64,000 nt of DNA from Archangium violaceum Cb vi76. Lineage in GTDB: Bacteria > Myxococcota > Myxococcia > Myxococcales > Myxococcaceae. The position numbers were made by a program, and so were the translations under genes. The stretch covers positions 1-64,000 of the forward strand of contig NZ_JPMI01000367.1 of the NCBI RefSeq assembly GCF_000733295.1, in the 5' to 3' direction. The notes beneath the pieces are model-generated. The model saw only the letters and a program-made list of their open reading frames with translations. It did not search any database and had not been told where the DNA came from. Position 1 is the stretch's first letter, and the number at the start of each line of letters is the position of its first letter. Shown piece after piece: positions 50,175-58,958 of this stretch.

Positions 50175-51311
50175 ATGCCCGCTCGTCCCTACCGCATCGA
50201 TGTCCACGAGAGTGTTCTCGCCGAGCTCCACCGCCGCCTCGACGCCACGCGCTTCGCGGAGCCGCTCCCCGGCGGTGGCTGGGCGCGCGGCGCCGATGTC
50301 TCCTACGTGCGCGAGCTGTGCGCGTACTGGCGCAACCAGTACGACTGGCGCAAGCACGAGGCCCTGCTGAACCGCCCTCCGCAGTTCCTCTGCGAGGTGG
50401 ACGGAGTGGACATCCATTTCTGGCATGTCCGGGGCAAGGGCCCCGCGCCCATGCCGCTGCTGCTGACGCACGGCTGGCCCGGGTCCATGTACGAGTTCCA
50501 TCACCTCATCGGCCCGCTGACGGATCCCTCCGCGCATGGGGGCGATGTGGCGGATGCGTTCGACGTCGTCATTCCCTCCCTTCCCGGCTATGGCTTCAGC
50601 GGCAAGCCTCGCGAGGCCGGGTGGGACGCCGCGCGCATCGCCGCGGCCTTCGATCGGCTCATGGTCGAGGAGCTCGGTTACCCCCGCTACGGTGCGCAGG
50701 GAGGGGATTGGGGCAGCCTCGTCACCACGGCGCTGGGGATGAACCACGCCGCGCACGTGCTGGGCATCCACCTCAACATGGCCGTGGCGGCGCCTCCCGC
50801 GGGTGAGGAACAGAGCGAAGAGGCGAGGGCCGTCGGTCAGAAGGCGGCGGCCTGGCAGGCGGCCGAGGCGGGTTACAGCCACGTGCAGGGCACGAAGCCC
50901 ATGTCGCTCGCCATCGCGCAGGCGGACTCCCCCGCGGGGCTCGCCGCGTGGATCGTCGAGAAGTTCCGCACCTGGAGCGACTGTGGAGGGGACGTGGAGC
51001 GCTGCTTCTCCAAGGACTGGCTGCTGACGAACCTGATGTTCTACTGGGCGCCCAACAGCATCGCGAGCGCGGCCAACCTGTACTACGAGACCTTCTCGCG
51101 GCGGTTGGACCTGAGCGTGCCCGTGAGGGTGCCCACGGCGGTGGCGGCGTTTCCCAAGGAACTCTACGCGTCGCCCCGGCGCTGGCTGGAGGCGAGGTTC
51201 GACCTGCGGCGGTACACGGAGATGCCTCGCGGCGGCCACTTCGCCGCCGTCGAGACACCCGAGCTGCTACTGGAGGACGTGCGCGCCTTCTTCCGCACGC
51301 TGCGCCAGTGA
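50175..51311 (+). CDS. epoxide hydrolase (EHN-domain alpha/beta hydrolase)
   Basis: A 378-residue enzyme with the epoxide-hydrolase N-terminal domain (1-110: PYRIDVHESVLAELHRRLDA, YWRNQYDWR). The alpha/beta hydrolase core has oxyanion motif HGWPGS (99-104), nucleophile Asp178 in GGDWGS and catalytic His in RGGHFAAVE. Converts epoxides to diols; similar proteins include juvenile-hormone-type hydrolases. Full length. Confidence 0.9.
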   Translation: MPARPYRIDVHESVLAELHRRLDATRFAEPLPGGGWARGADVSYVRELCAYWRNQYDWRKHEALLNRPPQFLCEVDGVDIHFWHVRGKGPAPMPLLLTHGWPGSMYEFHHLIGPLTDPSAHGGDVADAFDVVIPSLPGYGFSGKPREAGWDAARIAAAFDRLMVEELGYPRYGAQGGDWGSLVTTALGMNHAAHVLGIHLNMAVAAPPAGEEQSEEARAVGQKAAAWQAAEAGYSHVQGTKPMSLAIAQADSPAGLAAWIVEKFRTWSDCGGDVERCFSKDWLLTNLMFYWAPNSIASAANLYYETFSRRLDLSVPVRVPTAVAAFPKELYASPRRWLEARFDLRRYTEMPRGGHFAAVETPELLLEDVRAFFRTLRQ

Positions 51312-51401
51312 CACCCGTTGTCCACGGGGCCGCCCCGGCCGTCCGTGGCGAGGAGGTGAGCGCGCGGGAACCGTTTCAGCTCGGCTCCCGCGCGGATTCA
51401 C

Positions 51402-51710
51402 TCAGTTCGTGGGAGCGGGCGCCTCGGCGCACACCGACTCGAAGACGACGTCCTTGTAGCGAGCCATGCTGCCGGAGAGCCACATGGTGCTGTCACCGCA
51501 GTCGCACCAACCCGAACCCGTATACTGGGTGAGCGCGGCGTCCTTGTAATAGTCATAGAAGAAGGCGCTGCCGTTACACGCCGGGAGTGCATCCTCACGG
51601 GTGCCGAGCTCGAGGAGCTCCGTGTTTTCGTCCTGCGGAACGCTGCCGCACCCGGCCGACAGCAGTCCCACCGCGAGCAGCACTCCACTCATGACGCTCT
51701 TCACCTGCAT
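51402..51710 (-). CDS. small lipoprotein
   Basis: A 102-residue lipoprotein (VLLAVGLLSAGC). The mature part has four further Cys around a Trp/Gly stretch (ACNGSAFFYDYYKDA, GSGWCDCGDST), likely a small disulfide-stabilised domain. AGGAGAGG precedes the ATG. Family unknown; convergent with the epoxide hydrolase. Confidence 0.65.
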   Translation of the reverse strand: MQVKSVMSGVLLAVGLLSAGCGSVPQDENTELLELGTREDALPACNGSAFFYDYYKDAALTQYTGSGWCDCGDSTMWLSGSMARYKDVVFESVCAEAPAPTN

Positions 51711-51839
51711 GGTACCTCTCCTTTGAGATGAGTCACTTCAGTCCAGATAGCCAAGGGGAGAGGTTACCAGTGCTGCTCGGGACGAAGCTACTGCCAGGAG
51801 CGGTCCAACGAGTAGTCCCTCCGCGGCCTGGGGTTGCCC

Positions 51840-51867
51840 GGGACTCCAGTTCTGGGACTGGAGTCCC
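51840..51867. promoter_or_regulatory. perfect 11-bp inverted repeat
   Basis: GGGACTCCAGT, TCTGGG, ACTGGAGTCCC. It lies 130 bases upstream of the small lipoprotein gene (read leftward) and just before a TetR remnant. It could be the old operator of that regulator or a terminator. Confidence 0.45.
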
Positions 51868-51899
51868 TCGTGGTCGAATCATGGGTCGAGAGCAGTCAT

Positions 51900-52093
51900 A
51901 CGCGCGCGGAGTACGGGACGGCCATGCTGCGACAGGAGCCCCCATGGTGCTCGACGTGTTGAACGGGCTGGTGGCACGGGCGTCATCGGTGGGAGCGCTC
52001 CACGCGGGCGCCACGACGGAGGACCTGATGCAGCTGGCGAACGCGATTGCCGTCGCCAACGAAGACGAGCCGCTCACCGGCATACGGCCGTGA
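51900..52093 (+). pseudogene. C-terminal remnant of a TetR-family regulator
   Basis: About 45 codons (MVLDVLNGLVARASSVGALH, ATTEDLMQLANAIAVANE) match the last ligand-domain helices of TetR proteins of the 'L.AA..AG.LR.D.T..DL..L...IALA.E' type. The HTH is absent and upstream sequence is not coding. The rest of the 51711-52248 gap holds only the hairpin at 51840. Confidence 0.5.
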
Positions 52094-52248
52094 GGGCCGC
52101 GAGCGCGGCTCCTATTGGAATTTGAATGTCTCCCCGTGGAGCCCGTCTGCACGGGCGCGGATTTCCTCCGCCCCCATTTCCTGGGTGCTCCCCAGTGTCT
52201 TGGGAAGCAGGTTTCTCCGAATCCGATAATCCAACAGGGAGACAAAAC

Positions 52249-52644
52249 ATGACGAAGATGAATGCAGTGCTGGGGTGTGCCGTGGCGGCCGTACTCGCGG
52301 GGTCGGCGGCGTGGGCGGGTAGCAGGTATGGCTATCCCGTCTTCATCGACCTGACCCAGAAGAAGGCCTACGGCACGCTCGGGGCCGCTCGGAACAGCAC
52401 CGACGCGACCCAGTTCATCTCGTGTGACGTGCACGCCTACAAGGATGGCACCAAGGAAATGAGCTGTTCCGCGAAGAACACGTCGGGCACCTACGTGTAC
52501 TGCACGTCGACGGTGGCGAGCCTGGTGGACTCGGCACGAGGCGTCTCCGGCGATTCGTTCGTCTTCTTCGAGTGGGATTCGAGCGGCGCGTGCACGTACC
52601 TGGGCATCGGACACAGCTCGGAGTACGCGCCGAAGCAGCTGTAA
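52249..52644 (+). CDS. small secreted protein
   Basis: A 131-residue exported protein: signal peptide to about residue 23 (VLAGSAAWA), then a compact domain with four Cys (FISCDVHAY, EMSCSAKN, YVYCTSTV, GACTYLGIG) that can form two disulfides. No family recognised. CAGGGAGA precedes the ATG. Confidence 0.65.
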   Translation: MTKMNAVLGCAVAAVLAGSAAWAGSRYGYPVFIDLTQKKAYGTLGAARNSTDATQFISCDVHAYKDGTKEMSCSAKNTSGTYVYCTSTVASLVDSARGVSGDSFVFFEWDSSGACTYLGIGHSSEYAPKQL

Positions 52645-52709
52645 TCCCATCCACGAGGGAGCGCGGTCGCGGAGGCCGCGCCCCTCCCCTGACGTGCGAG
52701 GTATGGCCC

Positions 52710-53243
52710 ATGCAATCGCATATCAAGCTGCTGCTCCTGGTCACAGGGGGGCTGGGTTGCGCCCTGAGCTTCCTCGCGGGGAGAGTCACGGCCCCCGAGT
52801 CCTCTCATGATGAACTGCTGCGCCTGCTCGCACGGCAGGGGGCGCAGCTCGAGGCCATGGAAGCCCGCCTCGGTCCGGCCTCGCAACAGATGCGCTGTGC
52901 CGTGGCCGCACCGGCCGGAGCGTCCGGGCTCGATGCAGCATGGCTCCAGGCGGAGCTGGCTCGCATCCTCCATGAGGAGCTGGGCTCACAGCGCGCGGAG
53001 GCGAAGGGGGCGCGGACTCCCGTCCCGGAGCCCTCGACGGAGAGTCTGATGGGGCTTCAGGAGGGTCACCGCCTCCTCGACGAGGCCAGCCGCTCTCAGC
53101 GGTGGCGGGAGGAGGATGCACAGGCGATGCGTCGCGCCATGCGCGAGCTGAACGGTGCCCAGCGGGAGGAGCTCAGGCGGCGCTTCGCCGTCTTCGTCAA
53201 CGCGGGCGGCGTCGACGTGCAGGTGAAGGGTCCTCCCTTCTGA
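52710..53243 (+). CDS. hypothetical membrane-anchored helical protein
   Basis: A 177-residue protein. Residues 5-25 are one hydrophobic segment (LLLLVTGGLGCALSFLAG), which is an N-terminal anchor or signal. The rest is helical and charged (LLRLLARQGAQLEAMEARLG; EEDAQAMRRAMRELNGAQRE). It ends in a short NAGGVDVQVKG segment. Function unknown. Confidence 0.55.
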   Translation: MQSHIKLLLLVTGGLGCALSFLAGRVTAPESSHDELLRLLARQGAQLEAMEARLGPASQQMRCAVAAPAGASGLDAAWLQAELARILHEELGSQRAEAKGARTPVPEPSTESLMGLQEGHRLLDEASRSQRWREEDAQAMRRAMRELNGAQREELRRRFAVFVNAGGVDVQVKGPPF

Positions 53244-53249
53244 ACCCCC

Positions 53250-53303
53250 GCGCCTCCTCGTCAGGAGTGGGTTTGACTCGAGGCGGCGGGCAACCTCGGA
53301 GGC
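53250..53303 (+). repeat. dispersed repeat R1, copy 2
   Basis: GCGCCTCCTCGTCAGGAGTG then GGTTTGACTCGAGGCGGCGG matches the copies at 40675 and 62516 but has no tRNA-like core. It overlaps the 3' end of the AraC gene and supplies its last dozen codons and stop. The ends form an inverted repeat (CGCCTC...GAGGCG). Confidence 0.6.
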
Positions 53304-54208
53304 CTCGCCCTCGTGCTCGCCCGCGCATAGCGGCCCGGGGCCTGGCCCACGTGCCGGCTGAACGCGGTGCTGAAGGTGCTCGCGGAGCTGTAGCCGACGC
53401 GCTCGGCGACCTCGGAGATACCGAGCTCACGGCGGCGAAGCAGTCCCTTCGCAACGGCCATCCGCCAGGCCAGCAGGTACTCCATCGGGGGGAGACCCAC
53501 GGTGCGCGTGAAGCGCTCGAAGAACGCCGAGCGCGAAAGCGCCGCACTCCTGGCGAGCTGCTCCACCGTCCACGAACGCGCCACGTGGCCGTGCATCTGC
53601 CGTATCGCGGGTGCGAGCCGCGCATCGGCCAGGCCCCGCAGCAGTCCCGGAGGCGCGTCGTCGCCTGATGTCGATCGCAGCGCCTCGATGAGCAGGAGCT
53701 CCGTGAGGCGCGTGAGCACGAGGTCGCGCCCCGCGCGCTGCCCGCTCGTCTCTTCGCCGACGAGTCGCACCAGCACCGAGAGCCGCTCCACGCCGCGTAC
53801 GTGCACCAGGGCCGGGAGCAGCGGCACCATCAGGTCCGCGTCGGGTGAGTCGAAGACGAAATACCCACCGAGCAGGCGCACGTCGGGCCGGCCGCCACGC
53901 GTGCCGTGGCGGACCTCGCCTCTGGGTGAAGCCATCACCTTGGGGTCGATGTACACGGGTTTCACCGGCTCGAAGCCGGACATGGTGAAGCCCGGCGTCG
54001 CCGGCAGGAGCACGAAATCGCCCGCCTCGAGCGTGAGGGGAGGCTGGCCGGCGACAGCGAGCCGGCAGCTCCCCTCGAGCACGGCACAGAAGCTTGGCTG
54101 GCCAAAGTCCGAGTAGCGGACGGCCCAGCGTCCCGCTCCGCTGATGCCCTTCGAGAACACGGCTCGCGGTTGAAGCAGCGTGATGACTTCCGAGAGGGGA
54201 TCGCTCAT
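53261..54208 (-). CDS. AraC-family regulator (cupin-type)
   Basis: A 315-residue regulator with an N-terminal Cupin_6 domain (YSDFGQPSFCAVLEGSCRLA, LEAGDFVLLPATPGF) and C-terminal HTH pair (WTVEQLARSAALSRSAFFER, ISEVAERVGYSSASTFSTAF). It is divergent from a remnant monooxygenase/SDR operon, which it probably regulates. The Arg/Pro-rich last 15 residues are encoded by repeat R1. Confidence 0.88.
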   Translation of the reverse strand: MSDPLSEVITLLQPRAVFSKGISGAGRWAVRYSDFGQPSFCAVLEGSCRLAVAGQPPLTLEAGDFVLLPATPGFTMSGFEPVKPVYIDPKVMASPRGEVRHGTRGGRPDVRLLGGYFVFDSPDADLMVPLLPALVHVRGVERLSVLVRLVGEETSGQRAGRDLVLTRLTELLLIEALRSTSGDDAPPGLLRGLADARLAPAIRQMHGHVARSWTVEQLARSAALSRSAFFERFTRTVGLPPMEYLLAWRMAVAKGLLRRRELGISEVAERVGYSSASTFSTAFSRHVGQAPGRYARASTRARPPRLPAASSQTHS

Positions 54209-54318
54209 GCCTGGACTCTAGCCAATGAAATGTGGACTCCACGTGGTGGATGGTCCAGCCCGCCGAAATTACCTTGCATGCATCGACGCCGCGATTCGCG
54301 GCAAGTGAAGGAGTCGAC

Positions 54319-54480
54319 ATGAAGGCGACATACGGATTTCGAGCGACGATGACCGCGAACTTCGCGAGCCAGGAGGCCCGGGCGTTCCTCGCGAAGCTCG
54401 TCCCGCTCGTCATGGGCGATGCCCGGTATCAGGACGAGGTGCCTGTCGGCGGAAAGCTTCACGTGGGAGGTGCGCGATGA
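54319..54480 (+). pseudogene. internally deleted antibiotic-biosynthesis-monooxygenase-like gene
   Basis: A 53-codon frame. The first 14 residues (MKATYGFRATMTAN) match the start, and the rest (FASQEARAFLAKLVPLVMGD, then DEVPVGGKLHV) the end, of ABM-type quinol monooxygenases of about 95-100 residues. The middle, about 45 residues, is missing in frame. Its stop overlaps the SDR start (ATGA). Confidence 0.5.
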
Positions 54481-55220
54481 AGACGGTGCTCATCACGGGG
54501 TGCTCCTCCGGGTACGGGCTCGAGACCGCACGCCACTTCCACGCGCAGGGGTGGAATGTGGTCGCCACCATGCGGACGCCGCGCGAGGACGCCCTCCCCA
54601 GGTCGGACCGGCTGCGCGTGGTGTCGCTCGACGTGACGCGGCCCGATTCCATCGCGGCGGCGCTCGAAGCGAGTGGCCCCATCGACGTGCTCGTCAACAA
54701 CGCGGGCATCGGGCTCATGGGGGCCTTCGAGGCCACGCCGATGACCACGGTGCGTGACGTGTTCGAGACCAACACCTTCGGCGTGATGGCGATGACGCAG
54801 GCGGTGCTGCCCCGGTTTCGAGCACGCGGGTCGGGCGTGATCGTGAACGTGACGTCCAGCGCGACGCTGGCGCCGATGCCGCTGGTGGCCGTGTACACCG
54901 CGAGCAAGACGGCCATCGAGGGATTCACGGCGTCGCTCGCATTCGAGCTCGAGGAGTTCGGCGTGCGCGTGAAGCTGGTCGAGCCGGGCTATTGCCCGAA
55001 CACCCGTTTCACGAGCAACGGCGGCGCCCGCATGGAAGGGCTCTTCCCCGAGGCCTATGCCCCCTTCGCCCAGCGCATCTTCGCCTCGTTCGGACAGCTG
55101 TCCGCGGTGACGAGCGAGTCCGATGTGGCCGAAGCCATCTGGCGGGCCGCGAACGACACGTCGCGGACGCTCCGCTTCCCCGCCGGCCCCGATGCCGTGG
55201 CGCTGGCCCGGTCGGCGTGA
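54477..55220 (+). CDS. short-chain dehydrogenase/reductase
   Basis: A 247-residue classical SDR: cofactor motif TGCSSGYG (7-14), LDVTRPDSI, NNAG (74-77), Ser127-Ser128 and the Tyr140-x3-Lys144 pair. NADP preference is suggested by Arg33. The C-terminal region is complete (SESDVAEAIWRAA). It overlaps remnants on both sides (ATGA upstream, GTGA downstream). Substrate unknown. Confidence 0.9.
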   Translation: MKTVLITGCSSGYGLETARHFHAQGWNVVATMRTPREDALPRSDRLRVVSLDVTRPDSIAAALEASGPIDVLVNNAGIGLMGAFEATPMTTVRDVFETNTFGVMAMTQAVLPRFRARGSGVIVNVTSSATLAPMPLVAVYTASKTAIEGFTASLAFELEEFGVRVKLVEPGYCPNTRFTSNGGARMEGLFPEAYAPFAQRIFASFGQLSAVTSESDVAEAIWRAANDTSRTLRFPAGPDAVALARSA

Positions 55221-55423
55221 GCTGGGTGACACCCTTTCCGGCGCCGCGCTTCCTGCTGGAGCGCTCGGAGTGGGAGGGCCCGGTGAACGTCACCGCACCG
55301 GAGCCCCTACCCAACGCGGAGTTCGCGCCCACACTCGGCGCCGTCCTGGGCCGCCCGTCCGTGATGCCCGTACCGGGCATCGTACGGTTGGAGCATGTGG
55401 CCCCTAAGGAGAGAGCTCAGTAG
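55217..55423 (+). pseudogene. fragment of a TIGR01777-type NAD-dependent epimerase
   Basis: About 45 codons (EWEGPVNVTAPEPLPNAEFA, LGAVLGRPSVMPVPG) match the substrate-side C-terminal part of YfcH/SulA-like epimerases, which read SGPVN.TAPEP.TNAEF...LGR.LGRPA..PVP. The N-terminal Rossmann part is missing. The GTG start overlaps the SDR stop. Confidence 0.5.
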
Positions 55424-56181
55424 GTCCTGGCCGTGTAGATAATCGAGCCGCAGCCATCTGACTTGATGTAGCCATAGGCCTCCAGCACGGGGCTGAAGGT
55501 CGGGTCGATCCCTGCGTACACCTGGTTGGTGCTGAAGCAGCAGGTGTTCGAGAAGGTGGGGCTCCACTCCGCGTCGTAGTTCACGATATCGGGGTCATAC
55601 ATCCAGGCAGCTGCCCTCACGTAGATCCTCTTCGTGTAGGGAGAGTACGGGCTGGGCTCCAAAAAGTAGCCCTGCATGGAGACTGAGCCGCCGGTCATTT
55701 CAATGAAGAACTGGGCGTCGAAGCCGTAGGTGCCGCCGCAGAATGGACCCGAGCTACTGCCCTCCTCGTAGAAGCCCTGGGCCGAGAGGCGCTCGTTGGG
55801 CGTCCGCACCCTGACGCTGTTCTTCTCTTCGGCGAGGGCGTTCTCCAAGAATTGGATGCGCTGATCACTCTCCTGCGGGCTCGCCTTGAGCGCGGAAACG
55901 TTGCCGTTCGCCTTGAACACCTGCGCGATGAGGGCCCGCTCTGTTCGGGCCAATTGCAGCTCATACTCCAGGCCCTCGACGCCGGTGCTGGACCGCTCAC
56001 GGATGCCGTCCTCCCGCACGCGCTCCCAGACACCGGGGGCGAGCTGGGCCCAGGGCTTGGGCGTCAACATGCTCCGCCCGGCCAAGGGCCGCGCAACTGG
56101 CTCGCCCTGTGGCATGGGGTCCTCGCCTCCACACGCCATCAATGCCAGCACGGTGGGCAACCAGATGAATGGCTTCGTCAT
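55417..56181 (-). CDS. lipoprotein with coiled coil and Cys-pair domain
   Basis: A 254-residue lipoprotein (VLALMAC). Residues 60-135 form a coiled-coil region (LEYELQLARTERALIAQVF, SDQRIQFLENALAEEKN). The C-terminal 120 residues are beta-rich with conserved FCGGTYGFDAQF, KRIYVRAAAW, NTCCFSTNQ and a closing GCGSIIYTARTY. The truncated gene at 27696 is its paralogue. Family unknown; possible surface protein. It is convergent with the epimerase remnant. Confidence 0.65.
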   Translation of the reverse strand: MTKPFIWLPTVLALMACGGEDPMPQGEPVARPLAGRSMLTPKPWAQLAPGVWERVREDGIRERSSTGVEGLEYELQLARTERALIAQVFKANGNVSALKASPQESDQRIQFLENALAEEKNSVRVRTPNERLSAQGFYEEGSSSGPFCGGTYGFDAQFFIEMTGGSVSMQGYFLEPSPYSPYTKRIYVRAAAWMYDPDIVNYDAEWSPTFSNTCCFSTNQVYAGIDPTFSPVLEAYGYIKSDGCGSIIYTARTY

Positions 56182-56465
56182 GGTATGGCTCCTCGTCAGT
56201 GGTCTGGCGTCATTGCCAGGGTGCATACAGGCCGACCTGTTGATATTGACGGAGTACTCTCCGCGTGAAGAAAGAACATACTCCCAGGAAGGCGCAGTCA
56301 GCCAGACAATACAGGGACAGAGTGAAATTCCTGTCATTCCACGAGGCGAAGAGGAACGGGAAGACGATGCCGGTCCCTTCCTGGGTGAAGAGTTCCGTCC
56401 ACAGCAGCACGGGGTAGGTGTGTACCGAGCCAGAGACGGTGTCCAGAGACGGTGTCGAAGGACTC

Positions 56466-56570
56466 GAACGGTGGATGCGAGGGGATTTCCTGGCCAGCTT
56501 TCCGCTCTTCTCTTTTCCGCCGCGTGTCGTGCCGGGTCGCTTCACTCGAATTCTCTGACACCCTTTCGGC
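56466..56570 (+). repeat. copy of the RayT-like transposase 3' tail
   Basis: GGGGATTTCCTGGCCAGCTT, TTCCGCCGCGTGTC and TCACTCGAATTCTCTGACA match 38700-38790 almost exactly. In frame they encode GDFLASFPLFSFPPRVV. It is the only recognisable feature in the 56182-56728 gap apart from the promoter of the lipoprotein to the left. Confidence 0.6.
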
Positions 56571-56728
56571 CCTTGAGGGGCGCGATGCGTGACGCTGCCG
56601 CCGGACACCCTCTCGGGTGGATGTTTCAGCCGTCACGCTTCCGTCACGCCTGGGCCGGTAGGGATGCTCACGTGTCTTGGATCGGTCTCGAGGCGGCACG
56701 ATGGCCCCGAGAGACCTTGGGGGTGCCC

Positions 56729-58696
56729 GTGCGATATCGAGGAATGTGGAGCCTGGTGGCGGTGCTTGGATTGGCGTGTGGAGACGTCCCGCGTGAGACC
56801 GTGAAGTCCACGCCCGCCGTGCTCGTTCGTGTCGAGGAGGAAGCCGCCGGAACGGCGTGCGCGCTCGGCGGCCGGGCCATCCGGCGGGGAACGGACCGCA
56901 ACGGCGATGGGCAACTGGCCGACGCGGAAGTGGAAGCCGTCGACCATGTTTGCCGGAGCGAAGCGCCTCCACCCGGCGAGCCCGTGGTGCTCCTGACCCA
57001 GACGCCCGAGGCACCCGGTGCGAATTGCACCGCCGGGGGCGTGCTCGTGCGCGCGGGCGCCGACACCAACGGCAACGGCGTGCTGGAGGACGCGGAGGTG
57101 ACGCGCTCCTTCTACGGGTGCCAGACCGAGCCCGAGGCGCCCCTGGCGGTGCGGACCCGCGAGAGGAACGAGCCCCCGGGGGCCCACTGTGCCGAGGGCG
57201 GCGTGGCCATCCAGGCGGGAGCGGACGCCAACCGGGACGGGGTGCTGTCGGACGACGAGGTGGAGTCGACCTCGTACGTGTGTGGCGAGCCCGAGCACCC
57301 CGTGTTGACCAGGACCGAGGCCATCGCGGCCGGTACGGAGTGCGCCGACGGAGGCTCCCGGGTGTTCGCCGGACGCGATGACAACGCGAATGGTTTCCTC
57401 GAGGCTTCCGAGGTGGAGAAGACGCTCACGCTCTGCCGTGCCCGCCCGGATTACTGGACCTATTACGGTGAATACACGATCCGTAACGCGGCGGATGTGG
57501 TGGCGCTCGCGCGCGTGGGCCACATCATGGGGCTGCTGCGCATCGAGGCGAGCTCGGCGGAGCAGATCGATCTGCCGCTGCTCAAGACCGTTCGCGGCCT
57601 GGTCATCCAGAACAATCCGTTGCTCAAGCGGTTCTCGTCCGGCCTCGAGTACGTGAACGGAGGCGTCGTTGTTCTGGATAATCCCCTGCTGAAGTACGTC
57701 GATCTGGCGGGGGGGCCGATCAAGGGAGACGTCATCATCACCCGGAACGCCCGCCTCGTCTCGTTCAGTGTGAGCGACCTGACGGACATCTCCGGCCACG
57801 TCGTGGTGGAGGATAACGCGTCGCTGACGGAGCTCTGGGGTTTGGCGTCGGTGCGGCACATCGGTGGAAACCTGACCGTGAAGAACAACGCCTCACTCCA
57901 CCACTCCGGGTGGGCCTCGATTGGTTTCAGTGGACCCCGGTCCATTCTCGGACAGCTCACGGTGCTCCAGAACCCCGAGCTTGCGGAGTTTGCCACGCAG
58001 CTGGCGGTCATGGGTGGAGGCATCACCGTCCAGGACAATCCCAAGCTCGAGCACTTCCGTGTGCATGGGTTGACCTCGTTGCCGGGCAGCCTGGTCCTGA
58101 GAGGCAATCCCGTCCTGTACTGGCTGCAGGGTCTGGAGACGCTGCGCCTCGTGCAAGGGGACCTTCATCTGGAAGGGTTCCAGTTCCTGGATCAGCTCCA
58201 CCTGGACGCCCTGGAGCACGTGGGGGGGAGCTTCCGCTTCATCGACAATGACGCCATCTACGGATTGCAGTACCTCGAGAAGCTGGTGTCCATCGGAGGA
58301 TGGCTCGTCCTGACGGACAACCTGTTGCTGAGCAATCCGCGTTTTCTCACCTTGCGCAGTGCGAACGGCGTCGTTCTCGAGCGCAACGCCAATCTGACCT
58401 ATGCCGGAGGCTTGTCGGACCTGCGGAGCCTCCTGTGGCTGGAGGTGAACGACAATCCGAAGCTGAGCCAGCTGAGGGGCCTCTCCAATCTCGTCACCGC
58501 ATACACGGTGAAGGTCTCGGGCAATCCCGAGCTCGCCTCGCTGGACCTGTCCGCGCTGTCGTGGGTGGAGAGCTTGACCCTCACGAACAACACGAAGCTG
58601 CCCACGTGCCTGGCCATGGCGCTGCGCACGCAGGTGGCGGCCCACCTCTTCAGCACCACCATCAGCGGCAACCTCGAGCCGTCCAGCTGTCCCTGA
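56729..58696 (+). CDS. lipoprotein with four DUF7151 repeats and receptor-L/LRR-like domain
   Basis: A 655-residue lipoprotein. Start GTG 56729 gives RYRGMWSLVAVLGLACG, a short lipobox. Residues 25-245 hold four copies of about 55 residues of the DUF7151 unit (C..GG..i..G.D.NGdG.L.d.EV....yvC), rich in Asp/Asn as in Ca-binding loops. Residues 260-655 contain about 15 irregular leucine-rich strands (LVIQNNPLLKRFSSGLEYV, VVLDNPLLKYVDL) like receptor L domains. It likely acts as a surface binding protein. GTG 56723 and ATG 56744 are alternative starts. Confidence 0.78.
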   Translation: MRYRGMWSLVAVLGLACGDVPRETVKSTPAVLVRVEEEAAGTACALGGRAIRRGTDRNGDGQLADAEVEAVDHVCRSEAPPPGEPVVLLTQTPEAPGANCTAGGVLVRAGADTNGNGVLEDAEVTRSFYGCQTEPEAPLAVRTRERNEPPGAHCAEGGVAIQAGADANRDGVLSDDEVESTSYVCGEPEHPVLTRTEAIAAGTECADGGSRVFAGRDDNANGFLEASEVEKTLTLCRARPDYWTYYGEYTIRNAADVVALARVGHIMGLLRIEASSAEQIDLPLLKTVRGLVIQNNPLLKRFSSGLEYVNGGVVVLDNPLLKYVDLAGGPIKGDVIITRNARLVSFSVSDLTDISGHVVVEDNASLTELWGLASVRHIGGNLTVKNNASLHHSGWASIGFSGPRSILGQLTVLQNPELAEFATQLAVMGGGITVQDNPKLEHFRVHGLTSLPGSLVLRGNPVLYWLQGLETLRLVQGDLHLEGFQFLDQLHLDALEHVGGSFRFIDNDAIYGLQYLEKLVSIGGWLVLTDNLLLSNPRFLTLRSANGVVLERNANLTYAGGLSDLRSLLWLEVNDNPKLSQLRGLSNLVTAYTVKVSGNPELASLDLSALSWVESLTLTNNTKLPTCLAMALRTQVAAHLFSTTISGNLEPSSCP

Positions 58697-58752
58697 ACCG
58701 CTGTGCGGCGGCCACCGCCCAGAGGCCTGGCGCCGGTGGCGGTGCTCGTGCA

Positions 58753-58776
58753 CGCCGCCGGCTGCGTCCGGCGGCG
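58753..58776 (+). terminator. perfect 9-bp hairpin after the LRR lipoprotein
   Basis: CGCCGCCGG, CTGCGT, CCGGCGGCG, 57 bases after the stop. No T tract. Confidence 0.6.
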
Positions 58777-58958
58777 CTGGGCAGAGGGCCCCTTCTTCAT
58801 TCATGCGACGGGGAGCGCGGCCTGTCCTTCCGGCGCAGCCCCAACGCGCTCATCGCAAGGCCGATGAGAACCGGAATGGCGAGGATGAAAGCCGCCTCCC
58901 AATCACCGAGCAGGCGCACGTCGGGCTGGCCGCCACGCCAGCGCTCCAGGGCCTCACT

